A stretch of DNA of 64,000 nt from Acidobacteriota bacterium (lineage in GTDB: Bacteria; Acidobacteriota; Vicinamibacteria; Vicinamibacterales; SCN-69-37). Below the pieces are notes generated by a model. It searched no databases. It saw only the letters and a list, made by a program, of their open reading frames with translations, and was not told where the DNA came from. Made by a program: the position numbers and the translations under genes. The DNA is taken from contig CANIII010000002.1 of NCBI GenBank assembly GCA_947467605.1, positions 1-64,000 of the forward strand. Reading direction: 5' to 3'. Shown here in pieces: positions 8,334 through 17,956 of the stretch; position 1 is the first letter of the stretch, and each line of letters starts with the position of its first letter.

Positions 8334-8999
8334 TCAGCGCGCGTCCGCCGCACGCCGCAACGCCACGGTGGCGGCGGCCGGATCAGGCGTGGCGTAAATG
8401 GACGCGCCGGCGACCAACATGGATGCCCCAGCGCGCGTCAGCGCGTTGGCGTTCGTGAGATCCACACCGCCATCCACTTCGATGATCGCCGCGCTGCCAA
8501 CGGACGTGAGCCAGGCGTGCAGAGCCGCGACTTTATTGAGGCTGTGCGGAATGAATTTCTGGCCACCGAAGCCAGGATTCACCGACATCACAAGGACGTG
8601 GTCCAGTTGATCGGCCACGTCGCTGAGCACGGAGATCGGCGTCGAGGGATTGATGGCGGCGCCCGCTTTGGCACCCAGTTCACGGATGCGCGTCAGCGTG
8701 CGGTGCAAGTGGGGCAGCACCTCCACATGCACGGTGACCATGGCCGCGCCCGCGGCGATGAATGCCTCGAGATAGCGATCCGGATCCGAGATCATCAGAT
8801 GCACGTCGAGCGGCAGCTTCGTCACGCGCTTGAGGGCTTTGACCACGGGGACGCCGATCGTGATGTTGGGCACGAAGTGCCCGTCCATGACATCAACGTG
8901 CACGGCGTCGGCGCCCGCGCGCTCCACGATCGCGACGTCGTCGGCCAATCGCGCGAAGTCGGCGGAGAGAATCGATGGCGCGATACGGACAGAACTCAC
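8334..8999 (-). CDS. rpe: Ribulose-phosphate 3-epimerase
   Basis: A 221-residue TIM-barrel enzyme interconverting D-ribulose 5-phosphate and D-xylulose 5-phosphate in the pentose phosphate pathway. Diagnostic segments are A-P-S-I-L-S-A-D-F (7-15), H-V-D-V-M-D-G-H-F-V-P-N (34-45, with metal ligands H34 and D36), M-S-V-N-P-G-F-G-G-Q-K-F (phosphate loop) and E-V-D-G-G-V (second metal Asp). Length is standard. Its start overlaps the end of the PASTA gene by four bases. Confidence 0.97.
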   Translation of the reverse strand: MSSVRIAPSILSADFARLADDVAIVERAGADAVHVDVMDGHFVPNITIGVPVVKALKRVTKLPLDVHLMISDPDRYLEAFIAAGAAMVTVHVEVLPHLHRTLTRIRELGAKAGAAINPSTPISVLSDVADQLDHVLVMSVNPGFGGQKFIPHSLNKVAALHAWLTSVGSAAIIEVDGGVDLTNANALTRAGASMLVAGASIYATPDPAAATVALRRAADAR

Positions 9000-9724
9000 C
9001 GGCTCACCTCGAGCGAAATGGCTTCGCCGGGCGGGATCTGAAACCCGGCCTGCGGCGACTGACGAATGATGATGCCGCCGCCGAGGCCCGGATACGCGGC
9101 ATAGCCCACCACCGCGACACGGAACCCGCGTGCGCGCAGCAGCTCGGTGACCCGATTTTCGGGTGTGCCGATCAAGTCCGGCATGACGTAGGTCACGCCC
9201 TGCGCGCCGCGGTTGACGAGCACGCCGACCGTGCGGCTCATGCTGCGCGCCGGGGGATCTTGCGCGACGATGCGATCGGCGGCCAGATCACCGCTGCGAA
9301 TCTCGGTCGTCGCCGAGACCTGAATGTGATCCGGCGTGAGCTTCGCCTGCGCGTCGTTCTCTGACAGGCCGATCAGGTCGGGCAGCGCCGGCATGCGGGC
9401 GCCGTCGCTGACGCGGACCCGAACGGTGCGGCCGCGGCGTAGAACGGTGCCGGCCGACGGCTCCTGCGTAATGACGTGGTCGGCGGGTATCGTCAGGTCC
9501 GCGCGACGGACGGGATCGGTGACCAACTCCAGGCCGGCGGACGCGAGCAACGCTTTTGCTTGTGTGGACGTGGTGCCGGCGAGGTTGGGGACCTTTACTT
9601 CGCGGGCGCGTGAGGCGACGCCGAGTGTCGCGAGGAAGAACACGCCAAATGTGGCCACGAGCGCGACGCCGAGCACGAGCATCCGGCCGGCTCCCAACAT
9701 CTGTGTCCGCAATGGCATTGGCAA
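8996..9724 (-). CDS. Membrane-anchored protein with three PASTA domains
   Basis: A 242-residue protein with one transmembrane helix near residues 14-36 (L-G-V-A-L-V-A-T-F-G-V-F-F-L-A-T-L) and then three PASTA repeats at about 44-110, 111-175 and 176-242, each opening with a V-P-N-L-A-G / L-P-D-L-I-G / M-P-D-L-I-G motif. PASTA domains bind uncrosslinked peptidoglycan or beta-lactams in Ser/Thr kinases and class B PBPs. No kinase domain is attached and none lies nearby, so this is a stand-alone external PASTA protein of unknown partner, co-transcribed between rsmB and rpe. It could modulate a kinase encoded elsewhere. Confidence 0.88.
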   Translation of the reverse strand: MPMPLRTQMLGAGRMLVLGVALVATFGVFFLATLGVASRAREVKVPNLAGTTSTQAKALLASAGLELVTDPVRRADLTIPADHVITQEPSAGTVLRRGRTVRVRVSDGARMPALPDLIGLSENDAQAKLTPDHIQVSATTEIRSGDLAADRIVAQDPPARSMSRTVGVLVNRGAQGVTYVMPDLIGTPENRVTELLRARGFRVAVVGYAAYPGLGGGIIIRQSPQAGFQIPPGEAISLEVSR

Positions 9725-9741
9725 AAAAGTGTACTACGTTC

Positions 9742-11046
9742 TCAAACGCGCCGAACCAGCACGGCGGCAAAGAAAGCATCGAGGGCATCGCGATCGGGTC
9801 GGGTCTCGAGATCGGCGCCGTCACGTTGGAAGTTGGGGTGCGTCGCCAGGAAGGCATCGACGACCATGGCGTTTTCCTCGGGCTCGCTCGAGCACGTCGC
9901 GTAGACCAGCTTGCCATCCGGCGCGACCGCGCTCGCGGACTGATCGAGCATGGCACGCTGCGTTGCCGCAAATCGTTCCAGCGAATCCGGCTGTCGCGAC
10001 CACTTCACATCCGGATCACGGCCGATCGTGCCGAGGCCTGAACACGGGGCATCGACCAACACGCGGTCAAACGTCGGCCCGAAGGGCAGTGGCTGCGTGG
10101 CGTCGAGCCGGACGACGCGCGTCGGCACGCCTTCGTGTCGGAGTGTTTGCTTGAGCACGGCCAGACGCGCCGGCCTCGTGTCGCACGAGATCACGAGACC
10201 CGTGGGGCCCACCGCGCGCGCGAGCATCGCGGACTTGCCACCCGGGGCCGCGCACAAATCGAGGATGCGGTGGCCGACCCCGGCACTGACGCGCTGAGCC
10301 ACCAACTGCGAGCCCTCGTCCTGGACCACGAGCTGATCGCGGACCGGTTCGATCAGCTCGGCGAACGCGCCCGTTGGGAGGCGCCAGGCGTCTGGTGTGA
10401 CCGTCGACGGCGTGCCGCCTCCCGCGCGGAGTTCGTCGTAGATCGTCGACTGATCCACGGCGGTCGTGGCTGCGGTGACACGTACCGACACGGTCGGAAT
10501 CGCGTTGTTATACCGACACCACGCTTCGGCCCCTGCGGCGCCGGCGCGATCGAAGTACCGCTCCGCCAGCCAGCGCGGATGCGACAGCGACGTCGACAGA
10601 TACGTGATCCACTCCTCGCGATCCGTCGTCGTCGGCCGCCCCGGTAGCGTGAGCACATCGCGCTTGCGTTGCACGGCGCGCAGAATCGCATTCACAAACC
10701 CGGCGGCGCGACCCTGACGCAGCAGTCGTACCGATTCGACGGCCTCGTTGACCACCGCATGTGCGGGCATCCGAGTCAGATGACGCAACTCATAGGTGCC
10801 GATGCGCAGCACGGCGAGCACGGCTTCGTGAATCTCGCCGAACGGTCGCGACACGAACGGCGCCAGCACGGCGTCAATCGAGCCGCGCCAGCGCAGCGTG
10901 CCGGCGGTGAGCTCCATCAGCAGACCGCGATCGCGTTCGTCTGGGAAGCCGCGCCGCGCGCGCTCGAGTTCAGCCGCGAGCGTCGCCCGGCCGGCTTGCA
11001 CGGCCAGCAACGTGCGCGCCGCAGCGAGTCGAATGTTCTGCGTCAC
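9742..11046 (-). CDS. rsmB: 16S rRNA (cytosine(967)-C(5))-methyltransferase
   Basis: A 434-residue enzyme with an N-terminal NusB-like RNA-binding domain (about 1-140, with H-A-V-V-N-E-A-V-E) and a C-terminal SAM-dependent methyltransferase. Visible are Q-D-E-G-S-Q, the SAM loop D-L-C-A-A-P-G-G-K-S, and the two catalytic cysteines in D-A-P-C-S-G-L-G and A-T-C-S-S-E-P-E-E-N. It methylates C967 of 16S rRNA during ribosome assembly. GTG 11046 overlaps the fmt stop as GTGA, the same fmt-rsmB order known from many bacteria; a longer frame extending to 11370 lies wholly inside fmt and was rejected. Confidence 0.95.
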   Translation of the reverse strand: MTQNIRLAAARTLLAVQAGRATLAAELERARRGFPDERDRGLLMELTAGTLRWRGSIDAVLAPFVSRPFGEIHEAVLAVLRIGTYELRHLTRMPAHAVVNEAVESVRLLRQGRAAGFVNAILRAVQRKRDVLTLPGRPTTTDREEWITYLSTSLSHPRWLAERYFDRAGAAGAEAWCRYNNAIPTVSVRVTAATTAVDQSTIYDELRAGGGTPSTVTPDAWRLPTGAFAELIEPVRDQLVVQDEGSQLVAQRVSAGVGHRILDLCAAPGGKSAMLARAVGPTGLVISCDTRPARLAVLKQTLRHEGVPTRVVRLDATQPLPFGPTFDRVLVDAPCSGLGTIGRDPDVKWSRQPDSLERFAATQRAMLDQSASAVAPDGKLVYATCSSEPEENAMVVDAFLATHPNFQRDGADLETRPDRDALDAFFAAVLVRRV

Positions 11047-12005
11047 GAAATCGCGACCGGTTCGAAGCGATCGCCGACGGCCGGATGCGCGCCGTTGATG
11101 AACTCGCGGATCGTTTGCGTGCGGCGGCCTTCGAGTTGGACTTCCGTAATGGAGAGCAACCCGCTCCCGGTCTGGACGTGCAGAGCATCGCTCGAAACCA
11201 TTCGTACGTAGCCGACGGGCTGAAGCCCGTCGCCTACGTCTGAATTCGTCGCGACCGCCACCGCGCTGCGGCGCAATATCAACCGCTTCCCCCGCCACAT
11301 CACCGAGGTGAGCGGCCACGGGTGCATGCCGCGAATCTGATTGTGGATGTCGCGCGCGGATCGCGACCAATCGATCTGGCTGTCGCGCCGGTCGAGTCGC
11401 GAGGCGTACGTCACGAGCGACTCGTCCTGTGCGGTCTCGGTGACGACGCCGGCCTCGATCTGGTCGAGCGTGCTGACGAGCAATTCCGCGCCCGCCTCGG
11501 CCAGTGCGTGCTCGAGCTGCTCGCTCGTCACCTCACTGTGGATTGGCATGTCCACACGACGCATCATGGGCCCCGCATCGAGCGCAAGCACGACGCGCAT
11601 GATGGTGACGCCCGTGGTGGTGTCGCCGGCCTCGACCGCCCGATGGATCGGAGCCGCGCCGCGCCAACGCGGCAGGAGGGAGGCATGCACGTTGATCATG
11701 CCTCGCGCCGGCACATCAAGGACCGACTGGGGCAGCAACTTGCCGTAGGCAGCCACAACACCGATGTCAGCGTTGAGCGCCCGCAACTCGGCAACAACCT
11801 CCGGTGTTCTCAGTCGCTCCGGCTGAAGCACCGACAGGCCGTGTTCCAGCGCCAGCGCCTTCACAGGCGCGAACGTGACGTGGTGTCCGCGGCCGCGCGC
11901 ACGATCGGGTTGCGTCACGACGCCGACGACGGTGTGCGACGAGCGGAGCAGGGCCGCAAGTGTCGGGACGGCAAACTGTGGCGTGCCGAGGTAGAGGACG
12001 CGCAT
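11043..12005 (-). CDS. fmt: Methionyl-tRNA formyltransferase
   Basis: A 320-residue enzyme that formylates Met-tRNAfMet using 10-formyl-tetrahydrofolate. The N-terminal Rossmann domain begins V-L-Y-L-G-T-P-Q-F-A; the catalytic Asn105, His107 and Asp143 lie in N-V-H-A-S-L-L-P and A-L-D-A-G. The C-terminal OB-like domain is present but carries an unusual stretch: residues 256-267 (D-V-G-D-G-L-Q-P-V-G-Y-V) are encoded by a near-perfect palindrome at 11206-11239, placed in frame where relatives have a short linker before the P-G-T-V-like strand. It sits two bases after def and four-base overlaps rsmB, the classical def-fmt-rsmB order. Confidence 0.96.
   Translation of the reverse strand: MRVLYLGTPQFAVPTLAALLRSSHTVVGVVTQPDRARGRGHHVTFAPVKALALEHGLSVLQPERLRTPEVVAELRALNADIGVVAAYGKLLPQSVLDVPARGMINVHASLLPRWRGAAPIHRAVEAGDTTTGVTIMRVVLALDAGPMMRRVDMPIHSEVTSEQLEHALAEAGAELLVSTLDQIEAGVVTETAQDESLVTYASRLDRRDSQIDWSRSARDIHNQIRGMHPWPLTSVMWRGKRLILRRSAVAVATNSDVGDGLQPVGYVRMVSSDALHVQTGSGLLSITEVQLEGRRTQTIREFINGAHPAVGDRFEPVAIS
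11206..11239. repeat. REP-like palindrome inside the fmt coding region
   Basis: A 34-base near-perfect palindrome with arms of 15 bases (ACGTAGCCGACGGGC and its complement with one mismatch) around a TGAA loop. It shares the core GGGCT..AGCCC and the flanking GTAGG-type ends with the intergenic palindrome at 18762-18798. It is read through in frame by fmt as residues 256-267. This looks like a repeat family that inserted into a tolerant loop of the gene, but copy number in the genome cannot be judged from this window. Confidence 0.6.
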
Positions 12006-12007
12006 CG

Positions 12008-12517
12008 CTACCAGGTGCCTGCGCGTTGCTGTTTGCGAACTTTTCGGAGAATCAGATCACGTGTCAGGCCGCGCAGGCGATTCACGAAGAGCGTGCCGTC
12101 GAGGTGATCGAGTTCGTGTTGTAGCGCGCGCGCCAGCAGGCCCGTGCCATCAATCGTGATCTCAAGACCGTTGCGGTCGAGGCCGCGCACGACAGCGCGT
12201 TCAGGTCGCGCGACCGTCGCGTTGTGGCCCGGCAAACTGAGGCAGCCTTCTTCTTCGAGCTGCATGCCGGTGCGCTCGACGAATTCCGGATTCACGAGCG
12301 TGATGACTTCGCCCCCACGTCGGCCGCCCGTGATGTCGATGACACACACGCGCAGCGCCACGCCGATCTGCGGAGCGGCGAGGCCGATCCCAGGCGCCGC
12401 ATACATCGTCTCGATCATGTCGTCGATGAGCCGACGCGTCTCGTCGGTGACCTCTGTGACGCTGGCCGCCGGACGCGTCAGCACCGGATCGCCGTATTTG
12501 ACGATGGGACGAATCAT
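12008..12517 (-). CDS. def: Peptide deformylase
   Basis: A 169-residue metalloprotease removing the formyl group from nascent polypeptides. All three family motifs are intact: G-I-G-L-A-A-P-Q (43-50), E-G-C-L-S-L-P (90-96, metal ligand Cys92) and Q-H-E-L-D-H (133-138, ligands His134 and His138 with catalytic Glu135). The start overlaps the aroC stop by four bases (ATGA) and fmt follows two bases after the stop, so formylation and deformylation are co-expressed. Confidence 0.97.
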   Translation of the reverse strand: MIRPIVKYGDPVLTRPAASVTEVTDETRRLIDDMIETMYAAPGIGLAAPQIGVALRVCVIDITGGRRGGEVITLVNPEFVERTGMQLEEEGCLSLPGHNATVARPERAVVRGLDRNGLEITIDGTGLLARALQHELDHLDGTLFVNRLRGLTRDLILRKVRKQQRAGTW

Positions 12518-13716
12518 GCGCGGTGGAGTCGCTGAGCGATGCGCTGCTGGTAGTGCGCGTAGGCGGCGTGGAGATCGCCAACGGTGTCGCCGCCAAATTT
12601 TTCAAGCGCGGCCTCAGCCAGCACCCACGCCACCATCGCTTCGCCGACGACGGCCGCCGCGGGCACGGCACAGACGTCGCTGCGTTCAATCGTCGCCGGT
12701 GCGTCGGCCATGGTCGTGAGGTCCACCGACCGCAGCGGTTTCATCAATGTCGAGATGGGCTTCATCACCGCGGTGACGCGCACGTCCTCGCCGTTGGTGA
12801 CGCCTCCCTCAAGGCCGCCGGCGCGATTGGTTGGTCGACTGAGACCAGGTATTTGGCCGGATGGGATCTCGGCCGCCACGATTTCATCGTGCACGTGCGA
12901 GCCCGGCCGCGACCCGGCGGCCGTGCCGAGGCCGATGCCCACGCTCTTGATCGCGTGAATCGACATCAGCGCCTGCGCGAGTCGGCCGTCGAGTTTGCGA
13001 TCCCACTGCGTGTGGCTGCCGAGGCCGGGCGGCACGTCGTGCGCGATCACCTCGAACGAGCCGCCGACGGTGTCGCCGGCCGCTTTCGCGGCGTCGATCG
13101 CGCGGATCATCGCGGCGGCCACGGCCGGATCCACGCAGCGGAGTTCGTCATCACTCGCCATGGAGCTAGCCTGCGCGAATGTGACGGCCAGTGGATCGGC
13201 GATCGCGGCGCCGCCGATGTCGGTGACGTGGCTGGTGACGCGAATGCCGAGGTGGCCCAGAAGATGACGCGCAACCGCACCGGCGGCCACGCGCGCGGCC
13301 GTCTCGCGCGCACTGGCGCGTTCGAGGATGTCGCGCAGATCGTCGCGGTCGTATTTCAGTCCACCAGAGAGGTCCGCGTGGCCGGGTCGCGGCCGCGTGA
13401 CCGCGACGCGGCGAGCACCCGGCAGGTCGTCGGTCGGCACACCCACCGCCATGCTGTGTAGCCAGTTGCTCCAGTCGCGATTCTGAATCTGCAACGCGAT
13501 GGGGGAGCCAAGCGTCTCGCCATGGCGGATGCCTGAGAGAATCTCCGCGCGATCTTTTTCGATCGCCATGCGGCGGCCGCGGCCGTAACCCAGTTGGCGG
13601 CGTGCGAGGTCGACGGCAATGTCGTCGGCGGTCAGCGGGAGCCCGGCCGGGATACCTTCGATGATCACGACGAGGGCCTGACCGTGCGACTCACCGGCTG
13701 TCAAAAATCTCAACAT
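12514..13716 (-). CDS. aroC: Chorismate synthase
   Basis: A 400-residue FMN-dependent enzyme making chorismate from 5-enolpyruvylshikimate 3-phosphate, the last common step of aromatic synthesis. It begins M-L-R-F-L-T-A-G-E-S-H-G-Q, the family start motif; R-R-Q-L-G-Y-G-R-G-R-R-M and S-A-R-E-T-A-A-R-V-A-A-G follow, and D-P-A-L-type C-terminal signatures are replaced by the related T-M-A-D-A-P-A. ATG 13716 was chosen because upstream in-frame residues do not match the family. It heads the nine-gene minus-strand block. A TAGAAT hexamer at 13727-13732 could be a -10, but no convincing -35 was seen. Note it is separate from the aro/trp supraoperon at 25.9 kb. Confidence 0.96.
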   Translation of the reverse strand: MLRFLTAGESHGQALVVIIEGIPAGLPLTADDIAVDLARRQLGYGRGRRMAIEKDRAEILSGIRHGETLGSPIALQIQNRDWSNWLHSMAVGVPTDDLPGARRVAVTRPRPGHADLSGGLKYDRDDLRDILERASARETAARVAAGAVARHLLGHLGIRVTSHVTDIGGAAIADPLAVTFAQASSMASDDELRCVDPAVAAAMIRAIDAAKAAGDTVGGSFEVIAHDVPPGLGSHTQWDRKLDGRLAQALMSIHAIKSVGIGLGTAAGSRPGSHVHDEIVAAEIPSGQIPGLSRPTNRAGGLEGGVTNGEDVRVTAVMKPISTLMKPLRSVDLTTMADAPATIERSDVCAVPAAAVVGEAMVAWVLAEAALEKFGGDTVGDLHAAYAHYQQRIAQRLHRA

Positions 13717-13816
13717 TTCGAAAGCAATTCTATCGAAGTTCTTGCCACGTTCCGGCGGCGACCCGCGGTTTCCCTCGGAAAACAGCCAACCCAATCGGGC
13801 AATGAAATTGCAATGA

Positions 13817-16800
13817 ATGGTGGCGATGGTCACCGTGATCGGAGATCGATTCGTGCGTCAGACGCGTGGATGGCTGGACCTTGTGACCGGAGCGGCGGTC
13901 CACCTCCGGCTCGGCCGGGCACCTGACGATATCGCGCGACGGGCGGCGTGGTGCGCTGCGGAGCGAGACCGCCTGCCGGACGGCGCACCTGGGCTTGTGG
14001 ACTTCGGTCCCGTGGGCATCGACGGGTGGTTCGAGGCCGCCACGCTGCAGCATTCGGCGTCCGGCCTGGCGATCGCGCCCGCATTCTCGCTCACGAGAAT
14101 TGATCGCGCGGTGACAGGGCACATCGAGGCACTGGCCGGCGATCCCCACGCGTGTGGCGTGCGTCACGTCCGCCTCGTCGCGCCGCCACGCAGCGGCGGC
14201 CAGATGGCGCTTGAGGAGATTGCACGCCGGATGCGCTCGCTCGGCTTTGTGACCGTGCGCGCCGATCTGCCGCTCACCGCCGATCTCCATCGACAGCTCT
14301 GCCATCGGCATCTCCTCGTGTTCGTGCCGACACGCGCCGCTCATGTCGCCGGTGCGCGTTGGGTCGCGGAACTGGCCGTCGTCAGTAACCGCGCCCATCT
14401 GCTGATCGAGCGTGTGCGTGCAGACGACGTCGGAGAGTTGGAGAGCGGTGGGCTTTCGATTTGTCTGGCGACCTGTGCGACCGCGGACCTGGTCGGCGCG
14501 TATCGCGTGGGAGCGGTCGCTGTCTCGGCGACATTGATTGCCGAGGCGGCCGAGGCCAGCGGCGGTTGGCCCGGTCGCTTTGCCGATGCGCTCATTGACC
14601 GACATCGCTCCGAGCGATCGTCGTCAGTCGCACGAGAGCGTGCGGTCTCCGTTGTCGACCCTGGCGACACGCGAGTGGTGGGGCCCTGGCCGTTTTCCGT
14701 CTCGCTGCCGGTCGCGGAGCGATCAGCGGCATCGTCATCACAGCGGTTGTTTGCCCGGGCGGACCGGTGCCATCGGATCGGTCGACTGGCCTCCGGAGAT
14801 CGATGGCTCTCGGCCGGTCTTGAAGCGAGTCGACGACGCGGCGATACCAAGGCCGTGGTTCGCGCGTTGGAGGGCTGGGTGCCGCGGCTCGTGGCGGATG
14901 GCCGCTGGCACCAGGCAGCGGCCATCGCGACGCGCGCGTTGCGCGATGCGACAGACCCGTCGGCGCGCGTGACACTCGCGCGGCTTGCGGCGTCGGCGCA
15001 TTTGGAGGCCGGCCGAGCCTCGCGCGCCGAGACGTGCATCGACACGGCGATCTGCATCGAGCAGGTCACGAGTCGGCGCGTCTCGGACGAATCGATCGCG
15101 ACGCGAGCCGCCGTGCGCCTGTGGCAGGGCCGATGGCGTGAGGGGCGCGCCGAACTTGAAGCGCTGTCGGCCGATCGCCTCAGAGCGCCGCTCGTCGCCC
15201 TCTGGCGCGAGCTTCTGGCCTGGGCCGCTGACGATGACCCGCGGCCGCGGTGGTGGCCTGGCGGCGCGGAGTCTGATGAGGAGGTCTGGTCGTTCGCCCT
15301 GCGCCTGTTTCGCGCCGCAGCCTCTGGTGTCTCCTCGCGTCTTCGCGCCGAGACTGCGTTGAGGCCACCGGCTCGAGACGACTGGCGCCGCGTGGTGCTC
15401 GCGCAATCGTGGCTCGACCTTGGTGACGGCGATGCGGCGATGTGTGACATCCGCGCGTTGTCGGTGCGGCCGTTGAACGCGCGCGGACTGGTCGACGCCG
15501 TGGTCGTGTCGCTGCGCCGCAGCGCGGGCGTGGCCACGCGCGACGAAGTGATGTGGGTGGACGCGATGGTGGGTCGCGAGGGCCTGCGCGGCCTGGTGCG
15601 ATGGGGACAGGGGAGGTGTGGAATGCAGATGTTGCATGACGTTTCGCAGTTGCTGGAGATTGTGCAGACGAGCGAGGACGAGTCGCTGGCGCTGGCGGCG
15701 GTGTGCCGGTGGGCGCTGTCGGCCGCAGGTGCCACCGGGTGCACGATTGTCGCGGCGCCGGACGCCGCCGTCATGGCCGGGGACGCGCTCGCCGACTTGC
15801 GACTCGATCACGCGCTGGCCGCATCGTGGCTCGATCGTCCGGCGGCGGCGCTGGAGGAGGCCGAGACGACCGCCCGCGCCTTCGCGCCTATTCGCTACGC
15901 CGGCGTCACGATTGGTCTCGTGTGCGGCGTGTCGGTGCCGCTCCGCGCGAGGCCGTTGCTGGCCGCGGTGCAGGCGGTCGCGGCGGTGAGCGGGGCCATG
16001 TTGCGTGCACGACTCGATGCCATCGCCGCCGCCGCGCGTGGCGATGCGCTCGCACGCGAGATCATCGGCGACAGCCCGGCGATTGCCGCGGTGCGCGCGT
16101 CGGTGTGTCGCGCCGCGCTCGCACCCTTCCCGGTCGTCATCGAAGGGGAGAGCGGCACGGGCAAAGAGTTGGTTGCGCGTGCGCTGCATCGGCTCGGTCC
16201 CCGACGTGATCGCGTGTTTGCCGCACTCAATTGCGCCGCGCTGTCGGATGAACTGGTGGAGGCCGAACTCTTCGGCCACGCACGTGGCGCGTTCACACAC
16301 GCGGTCAACGCACGCGCAGGCCTGTTTGAAGAAGCGAATCACGGCACGCTGTTCCTGGATGAAGTCGGTGATCTGTCCCCGCGCGCACAGGCGAAATTGC
16401 TACGCGTATTGCAAGAAGGCGAGATCCGTCGTGTCGGCGAGAACGAGTCGCGCGCTGTTGACGTCCGCGTTGTCGCGGCGACCAATCGACCGCTCGCCAC
16501 ACTCGCGGCCGCCGGCCGATTCCGCGACGACCTGATGTTTCGTCTTTCGGTCATCCGCATTCAGGTGCCTCCGCTGCGCGCGCGCATCGGCGATGTGCCG
16601 GCGCTCGCGATGACGTTCTGGGTGCACGCGGCGCGACGCGTGGGCACGCGTGCGCTCCTCGGTCCTGACGCGCTCGCCTGGCTCTCGGAAATGTCGTGGC
16701 CCGGCAACGTGCGCGAACTCCAAAATGCGATGGCCGCATTGGCGGTCGCCGCACCAGCGACGGGACGGGTCAGTGCGCGGCTGGTCCGCAGCGTGCTCAG

Positions 16801-17008
16801 TGGGCTTGCGACCAACGCAGCGCCTGATCACACGGCCATTCAGCCGCTCGACCAGGCCCGTCGTCAAATCGAACGGACGCTGGTGGCGGCGGCGTTGTCG
16901 AAACACACCGGGAGTCGCGTGGCGGCGGCCCATGCACTGGGACTCTCGCGACAGGGCTTGAGCAAAGCGATGCGCCGGCTGGGTTTTAGCGACGCGGGAG
17001 TTGCCTGA
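13817..17008 (+). CDS. Large sigma-54-type transcriptional activator with variant GAFTGA loop
   Basis: A 1063-residue regulator. The C-terminal third is an AAA+ sigma-54 activator domain: Walker A G-E-S-G-T-G-K-E at 777-784, Walker B L-F-L-D-E with D848-E849, arginine-finger region near [10 protein letters not shown], then a Fis-type helix-turn-helix at the end ([14 protein letters not shown]). The loop that touches sigma-54 reads G-A-F-T-H-A (824-829) rather than G-A-F-T-G-A. The first 600 residues are helical, Arg/Ala-rich and TPR-like without a clear named domain; about 605-750 looks GAF-like. No receiver domain is seen, so the signal is probably a ligand or partner protein. Divergent from aroC (100 bases) and 27 bases upstream of peptide-permease genes, which it may control. 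Confidence 0.85.
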   Translation: MVAMVTVIGDRFVRQTRGWLDLVTGAAVHLRLGRAPDDIARRAAWCAAERDRLPDGAPGLVDFGPVGIDGWFEAATLQHSASGLAIAPAFSLTRIDRAVTGHIEALAGDPHACGVRHVRLVAPPRSGGQMALEEIARRMRSLGFVTVRADLPLTADLHRQLCHRHLLVFVPTRAAHVAGARWVAELAVVSNRAHLLIERVRADDVGELESGGLSICLATCATADLVGAYRVGAVAVSATLIAEAAEASGGWPGRFADALIDRHRSERSSSVARERAVSVVDPGDTRVVGPWPFSVSLPVAERSAASSSQRLFARADRCHRIGRLASGDRWLSAGLEASRRRGDTKAVVRALEGWVPRLVADGRWHQAAAIATRALRDATDPSARVTLARLAASAHLEAGRASRAETCIDTAICIEQVTSRRVSDESIATRAAVRLWQGRWREGRAELEALSADRLRAPLVALWRELLAWAADDDPRPRWWPGGAESDEEVWSFALRLFRAAASGVSSRLRAETALRPPARDDWRRVVLAQSWLDLGDGDAAMCDIRALSVRPLNARGLVDAVVVSLRRSAGVATRDEVMWVDAMVGREGLRGLVRWGQGRCGMQMLHDVSQLLEIVQTSEDESLALAAVCRWALSAAGATGCTIVAAPDAAVMAGDALADLRLDHALAASWLDRPAAALEEAETTARAFAPIRYAGVTIGLVCGVSVPLRARPLLAAVQAVAAVSGAMLRARLDAIAAAARGDALAREIIGDSPAIAAVRASVCRAALAPFPVVIEGESGTGKELVARALHRLGPRRDRVFAALNCAALSDELVEAELFGHARGAFTHAVNARAGLFEEANHGTLFLDEVGDLSPRAQAKLLRVLQEGEIRRVGENESRAVDVRVVAATNRPLATLAAAGRFRDDLMFRLSVIRIQVPPLRARIGDVPALAMTFWVHAARRVGTRALLGPDALAWLSEMSWPGNVRELQNAMAALAVAAPATGRVSARLVRSVLSGLATNAAPDHTAIQPLDQARRQIERTLVAAALSKHTGSRVAAAHALGLSRQGLSKAMRRLGFSDAGVA

Positions 17009-17035
17009 AGAGCCCGAAGCGGCACATCATCCCGC

Positions 17036-17956
17036 GTGCTGCGTTTTCTTGTGCGACGAGTGCTGATGACGATTCCGGTGATTCTCGGCGTCGCCACGCT
17101 CGTGTTTTCATTGATCCATCTCGTCCCCGGCGATCCCGCGCAGTCGATGCTCGGTGAATCGGCCGCGCTGGGCGACGTCGTGGAACTGCGCGCCCGGCTC
17201 GGTCTCGATCGACCGGTCATGACGCAGTACGTCGAGTACCTCTCTCGCGCCGCTCGCGGTGACCTCGGCACGTCCTTCCGGTATCAGACGCCGGTGACGA
17301 AAGAGATCGGCGCGCGACTCGCGCGCACAGCCCAGTTGGCGTGTGCGGCGATGGCCATCGCCATGCTGATCGCGATCCCGCTCGGCACGGTGGCGGCAGT
17401 GTTTCGTGGACGTGCGATTGATCAGGTGGCCATGACCCTGTCACTCGTCGGCGTGTCGTTGCCGAATTTCTGGCTGGGGCCGCTCCTCGCGATGGTCTTC
17501 GCGGTCGGTCTCGGCTGGCTGCCCGTCTCCGGTGCCGGATCGCTCGCGCACCTGGTGCTCCCGGCCATCACGCTCGGCGCGGCATTGGCCGCCGTGCTGG
17601 CGCGCCTCACGCGCACCAGCGTGATCGAAGAATTGCAGGAACTCTACGTCGTTGCCGCGCGCGCGCGCGGGCTCTCGTGGCTGCGCACCGTGATCCGCCA
17701 CGCGCTGCGCAACAGCCTCGTGCCGGTCGTTACCGTCATTGGTCTCCAGTTCGGCGCAGTGCTGACGGGCACGATTATCACCGAGACGATCTTCGCGTGG
17801 CCGGGGCTGGGTCGCCTGCTGATCCAGGCGATCGGATTTCGCGACTATCCGCTGGTGCAGGGCTGCATCCTCTTTATCGCGGTCACCTATGTCGGCATGA
17901 ACCTCCTGGTGGACCTGGCCTACGGTTGGCTCGATCCGCGGATCCGCGTGCGATGA
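17036..17956 (+). CDS. Dipeptide/oligopeptide ABC transporter permease, DppB/OppB type
   Basis: A 306-residue inner-membrane permease. It begins L-R-F-L-V-R-R-V-L-M-T-I-P-V-I-L-G-V with the first helix, followed by V-P-G-D-P-A and five more helices, and the cytoplasmic EAA coupling loop V-V-A-A-R-A-R-G-L-S-W. This is the standard DppB fold, pairing with DppC and ATPases DppD/F. GTG 17036 gives the canonical N-terminus. The stop overlaps the next permease start as ATGA. No solute-binding protein or ATPase is encoded beside it, so those must lie elsewhere. Confidence 0.92.
   Translation: MLRFLVRRVLMTIPVILGVATLVFSLIHLVPGDPAQSMLGESAALGDVVELRARLGLDRPVMTQYVEYLSRAARGDLGTSFRYQTPVTKEIGARLARTAQLACAAMAIAMLIAIPLGTVAAVFRGRAIDQVAMTLSLVGVSLPNFWLGPLLAMVFAVGLGWLPVSGAGSLAHLVLPAITLGAALAAVLARLTRTSVIEELQELYVVAARARGLSWLRTVIRHALRNSLVPVVTVIGLQFGAVLTGTIITETIFAWPGLGRLLIQAIGFRDYPLVQGCILFIAVTYVGMNLLVDLAYGWLDPRIRVR

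Noticed and set aside
14738..16342. 534-residue minus-strand frame opposite the sigma-54 activator
   Set aside because: Arg/His/Ala-rich, no domain, fully antisense to a gene with clear motifs.
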